DNA of 64,000 bases from RPQJ01 sp963698735 (GTDB taxonomy: Bacteria > Pseudomonadota > Gammaproteobacteria > Steroidobacterales > Steroidobacteraceae), in NCBI GenBank assembly GCA_963698735.1, contig CAVOSA010000031.1, positions 1 to 64,000 of the forward strand, in the 5' to 3' direction. The notes under the pieces are model-generated. The model was not told the DNA's origin. It saw only the letters and a list, made by a program, of their open reading frames with translations, and did no database searches. Positions 61,188 through 64,000 of the stretch are shown one piece after another. Position 1 is the stretch's first letter; every line of letters begins with the position of its first letter. A program made the position numbers and the translations under genes.

Positions 61188-63061
61188 GCGCGCTTCCTCC
61201 TGCTGGCCCCGGGTTGTTGGCCTGCCCCGGGCTCGACGAACAGGTCCGCCAATTGCTCGATCATGGCATTGCCCAACTGTTCGATGTCGGGGATCGCAAC
61301 CGCGCGCTGGTAGAAGTCCGTGACGTCGTGTCCGATGCCGATCGCGACCAGTTCGACCGTCGAGCGCGTTTCGATCCACTTTACGACGTTGCGCAGGTGC
61401 TGCTCGAGGTAACCGCCCGGATTCGCCGAGAGGGTGGCCTCGCAAAGCGGCACGCCATCCGAGATTGCCATGAGAATCCGGCGCTGTTCGTTGCGGCGCA
61501 GCAGCCGTTCGTGCGCCCAGAGCAGCGCCTCGCCGTCGATGTTGTCCTTGAGCAGGTCTTCCTTGAGCATCACGCCGAGGTGCCGTCGCGCACGCCGGTA
61601 CGGGACGTCGGCCGGCTTGTAGACGATGTAACGCAGGTCATTGAGCCGCCCGGGTGCGGATGGCCGGCCTGCCTTGAGCCAGTCCTCACGCGCCTGCCCC
61701 CCACTCCATTCGCGCGTCGTGAAACCCAGGATCTCGACCTTGACGCCGCACCGTTCGAGTGTGCGCGCCAGCACGTCGGCGCACAGGGCGGCCACCATGA
61801 TCGGCCGGCCGCGCATCGAACCCGAGTTGTCGAGCAGTACGCTGACGACGGTGTCCTTGAAGTCCGTGTCGGATTCCTCACGGAAGGCAAGTGGCGCAAG
61901 CGGGTCCGTCACCACGCGCGCCAGGCGGGCCGCGTCGAGCACGCCTTCTTCAAGATCGAACTGCCAGCGCCGTGTCTGCCGGGCGAGCAACAGGCGCTCG
62001 AGCCGGATCGCCAGGCGCGAGACCGCCGGTTGGAGCGCGCGCGATTCGCGATCCAGGTGGCCGCGCAGTTGGGCCAGTTCCTCATCGACGCACAGGTCCC
62101 CGGCATTGACGATCTCGTCATGGGCTTGCGTGAAGATCCGGTAGTGCCGGTTCGGGTGATCCGAGTCGTCGTGCATCGGCTCGCGCTGCATGCGCTCGCC
62201 GGTCGGCTCGGCTTCGGGCCGTCGCTCGGCTTCGTCCTGGCTGCCCATGCGCGAGCCGACCACGTCGCCCGCCTTGAGTTCCGGCGCGTCCTGCTCCAGC
62301 GTGCCCGCTTGCTTCTTGACCGCCGCCGGCTCCCCGTCGCCGTCGTCGGACGCAGCAGCGCGAACGACGTCGAGCGCGGTCAATGCCGCCTTGCGTCGCT
62401 CGGCCGCGGCACCCAGTTCATGGCCGAGGTCGAGGTCCTGCACCAGTTCGTGCATCGCGAACGCGTACTGCCGCTGGTCGCCCACGCTTGCCGCGAGTTG
62501 CTCGAGGCTCGCAGCCGCGCGGCGGCGCAGGTCATCCTGCCAGCGGACCATCAGTTCAGCGGCCGCGGGCGGCGGCGGCAGACCCGTGAGACGCTCCCGC
62601 ACCATCAAGGCGAGCGCCTGCGCCATCGGCGCGGGACGTGCTCCGTAGGGAGCCGCACTGGTCTTGCGGCTCAACGTGTCGTTGAGCGCGGCCGTGAGGT
62701 TCTGCGCGACCCCGGCGAGGACGTTGCCGCCCAGGGACTGGCAACGCATGTCCTCGACGGCGTCATACACGTCGCGTGCGCGGCTGCCCGTCGGCCGGAA
62801 CCGGGCATGCACGACAGGGTCGTGATACGCATTGCGAAGCGCCAGGTGATCGGCGTGGCCGCGAACACGCGCCGCGTCCGCTTCGGTCAGGGGCCACTTG
62901 ACGGGAGGCAGTCGCACCGCCGTCGCCGCCTGACCCGGCACCGACGGGCCAAAGCTGACGTCGAGTTCCTTGACGCCCGCCAGCGCGCGCGTCGCCTGGA
63001 TCAACGCTCGCTCGCCGAGTTCTGCCGGCGCGGGCGGTGCCTGGCGGGGTCGGTTGCTCAA
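61184..63061 (-). CDS. cobT: Cobaltochelatase subunit CobT
   Basis: A 625-aa subunit of the aerobic cobalt chelatase in cobalamin biosynthesis. ELDVSFGP...AVRLPP, then an acidic/charged middle region (residues ~240-330 with many Asp/Glu), and a C-terminal von Willebrand A domain with the MIDAS VLLDNSGSMRGRPI are characteristic. It works with CobS (AAA+ ATPase) and CobN. CobN is not in the window. ATG at 63061 overlaps the cobS stop (ATGA). Confidence 0.95.
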   Translation of the reverse strand: MSNRPRQAPPAPAELGERALIQATRALAGVKELDVSFGPSVPGQAATAVRLPPVKWPLTEADAARVRGHADHLALRNAYHDPVVHARFRPTGSRARDVYDAVEDMRCQSLGGNVLAGVAQNLTAALNDTLSRKTSAAPYGARPAPMAQALALMVRERLTGLPPPPAAAELMVRWQDDLRRRAAASLEQLAASVGDQRQYAFAMHELVQDLDLGHELGAAAERRKAALTALDVVRAAASDDGDGEPAAVKKQAGTLEQDAPELKAGDVVGSRMGSQDEAERRPEAEPTGERMQREPMHDDSDHPNRHYRIFTQAHDEIVNAGDLCVDEELAQLRGHLDRESRALQPAVSRLAIRLERLLLARQTRRWQFDLEEGVLDAARLARVVTDPLAPLAFREESDTDFKDTVVSVLLDNSGSMRGRPIMVAALCADVLARTLERCGVKVEILGFTTREWSGGQAREDWLKAGRPSAPGRLNDLRYIVYKPADVPYRRARRHLGVMLKEDLLKDNIDGEALLWAHERLLRRNEQRRILMAISDGVPLCEATLSANPGGYLEQHLRNVVKWIETRSTVELVAIGIGHDVTDFYQRAVAIPDIEQLGNAMIEQLADLFVEPGAGQQPGASRRKRA

Positions 63062-64000
63062 ACGACCTTCACGCGGGTGATCGCCTCCGGCAACTCGGCG
63101 GCGAAGGCACGCTGGTAGAACTCGGCGACCGTGGGTCGCTCAAGCTCGTCGCACTTGTTGAGGAAGGTGACGCGGAACGCGCGCCCGACGTCACCGAAGA
63201 TCTGGGCGTTCTCGGCCCAGGCGATGACGGTGCGCGGGCTCATCACCGTGGAAATGTCGCCGTTCATGAAGCCGTTGCGGGTCATGTCGGCCACGCGGAC
63301 CATGGCCATGATCGTGCGGCGGCCGTCCGTGGTGTCGTAGGCCGGCGATTTCGCCAGCACGATCGCGGCTTCCGCGTCGTGGTCCAGGTAGTTGAGCGTC
63401 GTGACGATCGACCAGCGGTCCATCTGGCCCTGGTTGATCTGCTGCGTGCCGTGGTACAGGCCGCTGGTGTCGCCGAGGCCGATCGTGTTGCTGGTCGCGA
63501 ACAGCCGGAAGTACGGATGGGGGCTGATGATGCGGTTCTGGTCGAGCAGCGTCAGCTTGCCGCTCGCTTCGAGCACGCGCTGGATGACGAACATCACGTC
63601 CGGGCGGCCGGCGTCGTACTCGTCGAACACCAGCGCGATCGGCCGCTGCAGTGCCCACGGCAGCAGGCCTTCGCGGAACTCGGTCACCTGGCGGCCATCC
63701 TTGACGACGATCGCGTCGCGGCCGACGAGGTCGATGCGACTCACGTGGCCGTCGAGGTTGATGCGGATCAGCGGCCAGTTGAGCCGGGCGGCCACCTGCT
63801 CGATGTGCGTCGACTTGCCGGTGCCGTGGTAGCCCTGCACCATCACCCGGCGGTTGTGCTTGAAGCCCGCGAGGATCGCGAGCGTGGTGTCCGGGTCGAA
63901 CCGGTAACTGTCGTCGCGGTCGGGCACGTACTCGCTGTGCTGCGAGAAGGCCGGCACCGTCATGTCGCTCGCCACGCCAAAGTCGCGCGCGGACTGTTCC
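63058..64000 (-). CDS. cobS: Cobaltochelatase subunit CobS (AAA+), N-terminus cut by window edge
   Basis: MoxR-type AAA+ ATPase of the aerobic cobaltochelatase. The frame stays open to the right edge; preceding residues EQSARDFGVASDMTVPAF match the normal CobS N-terminus, so the true start lies outside, a dozen or so residues away. Walker A GYHGTGKS, Walker B ALVFDEYDAG, sensor 1 RLFATSNTIG and arginine-rich regions are present. It is co-translated with cobT. Confidence 0.95.
   Translation of the reverse strand, partial: EQSARDFGVASDMTVPAFSQHSEYVPDRDDSYRFDPDTTLAILAGFKHNRRVMVQGYHGTGKSTHIEQVAARLNWPLIRINLDGHVSRIDLVGRDAIVVKDGRQVTEFREGLLPWALQRPIALVFDEYDAGRPDVMFVIQRVLEASGKLTLLDQNRIISPHPYFRLFATSNTIGLGDTSGLYHGTQQINQGQMDRWSIVTTLNYLDHDAEAAIVLAKSPAYDTTDGRRTIMAMVRVADMTRNGFMNGDISTVMSPRTVIAWAENAQIFGDVGRAFRVTFLNKCDELERPTVAEFYQRAFAAELPEAITRVKVV

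Noticed and set aside
60989..63118. A 709-codon plus-strand frame opposite cobT
   Set aside because: Shadow frame; cobT has MIDAS and family structure, and is coupled to cobS and the GFA gene.
61184..64000. MoxR ATPase plus VWA protein pair as a possible defence or chaperone system
   Set aside because: Both proteins match CobS and CobT throughout, including the CobS N-terminal region and the CobT VWA end, so this is cobaltochelatase.

Overview
This window is GC-rich DNA from an aerobic, Gram-negative proteobacterium. A gammaproteobacterium is most likely: it has a complete System I (Ccm) cytochrome c maturation operon, a YheU-family protein, outer-membrane phospholipase A, RND efflux, soluble NAD-dependent Mo-formate dehydrogenase and a CIO-type cytochrome bd oxidase. 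A steroidobacter/nevskia-like lineage is a guess, because no rRNA or marker gene is present. Genes are tightly packed, with many 4-bp ATGA/GTGA stop-start overlaps. No phage, insertion sequence, CRISPR array or defence locus was seen.

Layout. 1-4133: an RND efflux pair (permease cut by the left edge). 4657-12067: envelope proteins (glycine-zipper protein, SYLF lipoprotein, OMPLA, DUF3313 lipoprotein, two beta-barrels, a patatin fused to a BamA-like barrel). 12285-25604: mostly minus-strand single genes, including an SDR, a PadR-PspC pair, cytochrome c, Cu/Zn-SOD, a mevalonate-type HMG-CoA reductase, an M20 peptidase and a tyrosine phosphatase. Two decayed genes lie here: a cupin with an internal deletion and a 5'-truncated isoprenylcysteine methyltransferase. 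26232-34078: ccmABCDEFGHI plus a dehydratase. 34194-41225: a leucine-catabolic cluster (isovaleryl-CoA dehydrogenase, methylcrotonyl-CoA carboxylase, MaoC hydratase, CitE-like lyase) with a divergent GntR regulator and a clear operator. The usual liuC and liuE enzymes are absent and the biotin subunit carries a single-base frameshift. 41305-43727: CIO-type bd oxidase. 43778-45602: tRNA-Leu(TAA), a small membrane protein and two GSTs. 45747-50894: fdsGBAD formate dehydrogenase. 50880-60746: a probable catabolic region (folD, BetA-like GMC oxidoreductase, FAD oxidoreductase, MFS transporter, SDR, carboxylesterase, LysR regulator and a frameshifted quinone oxidoreductase). 60783-64000: a GFA protein and cobaltochelatase cobT and cobS (cut by the right edge).

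How the genes may work together. The Ccm system would mature c-type cytochromes such as the one at 15294-15746. The leucine cluster resembles the actinobacterial arrangement in which a MaoC hydratase and a CitE-like lyase replace 3-methylglutaconyl-CoA hydratase and HMG-CoA lyase. FolD is translationally coupled to the BetA-like oxidoreductase and converges on formate dehydrogenase, so methyl groups or formaldehyde released by oxidation might pass through tetrahydrofolate to formate and CO2; this is inference. The most useful second-look items are the unusual leucine cluster and its operator, the two single-base frameshifts, the OMPLA active-site Asn-to-Asp change, the PadR operator, and the uncharacterised oxidoreductase/transporter/esterase region.
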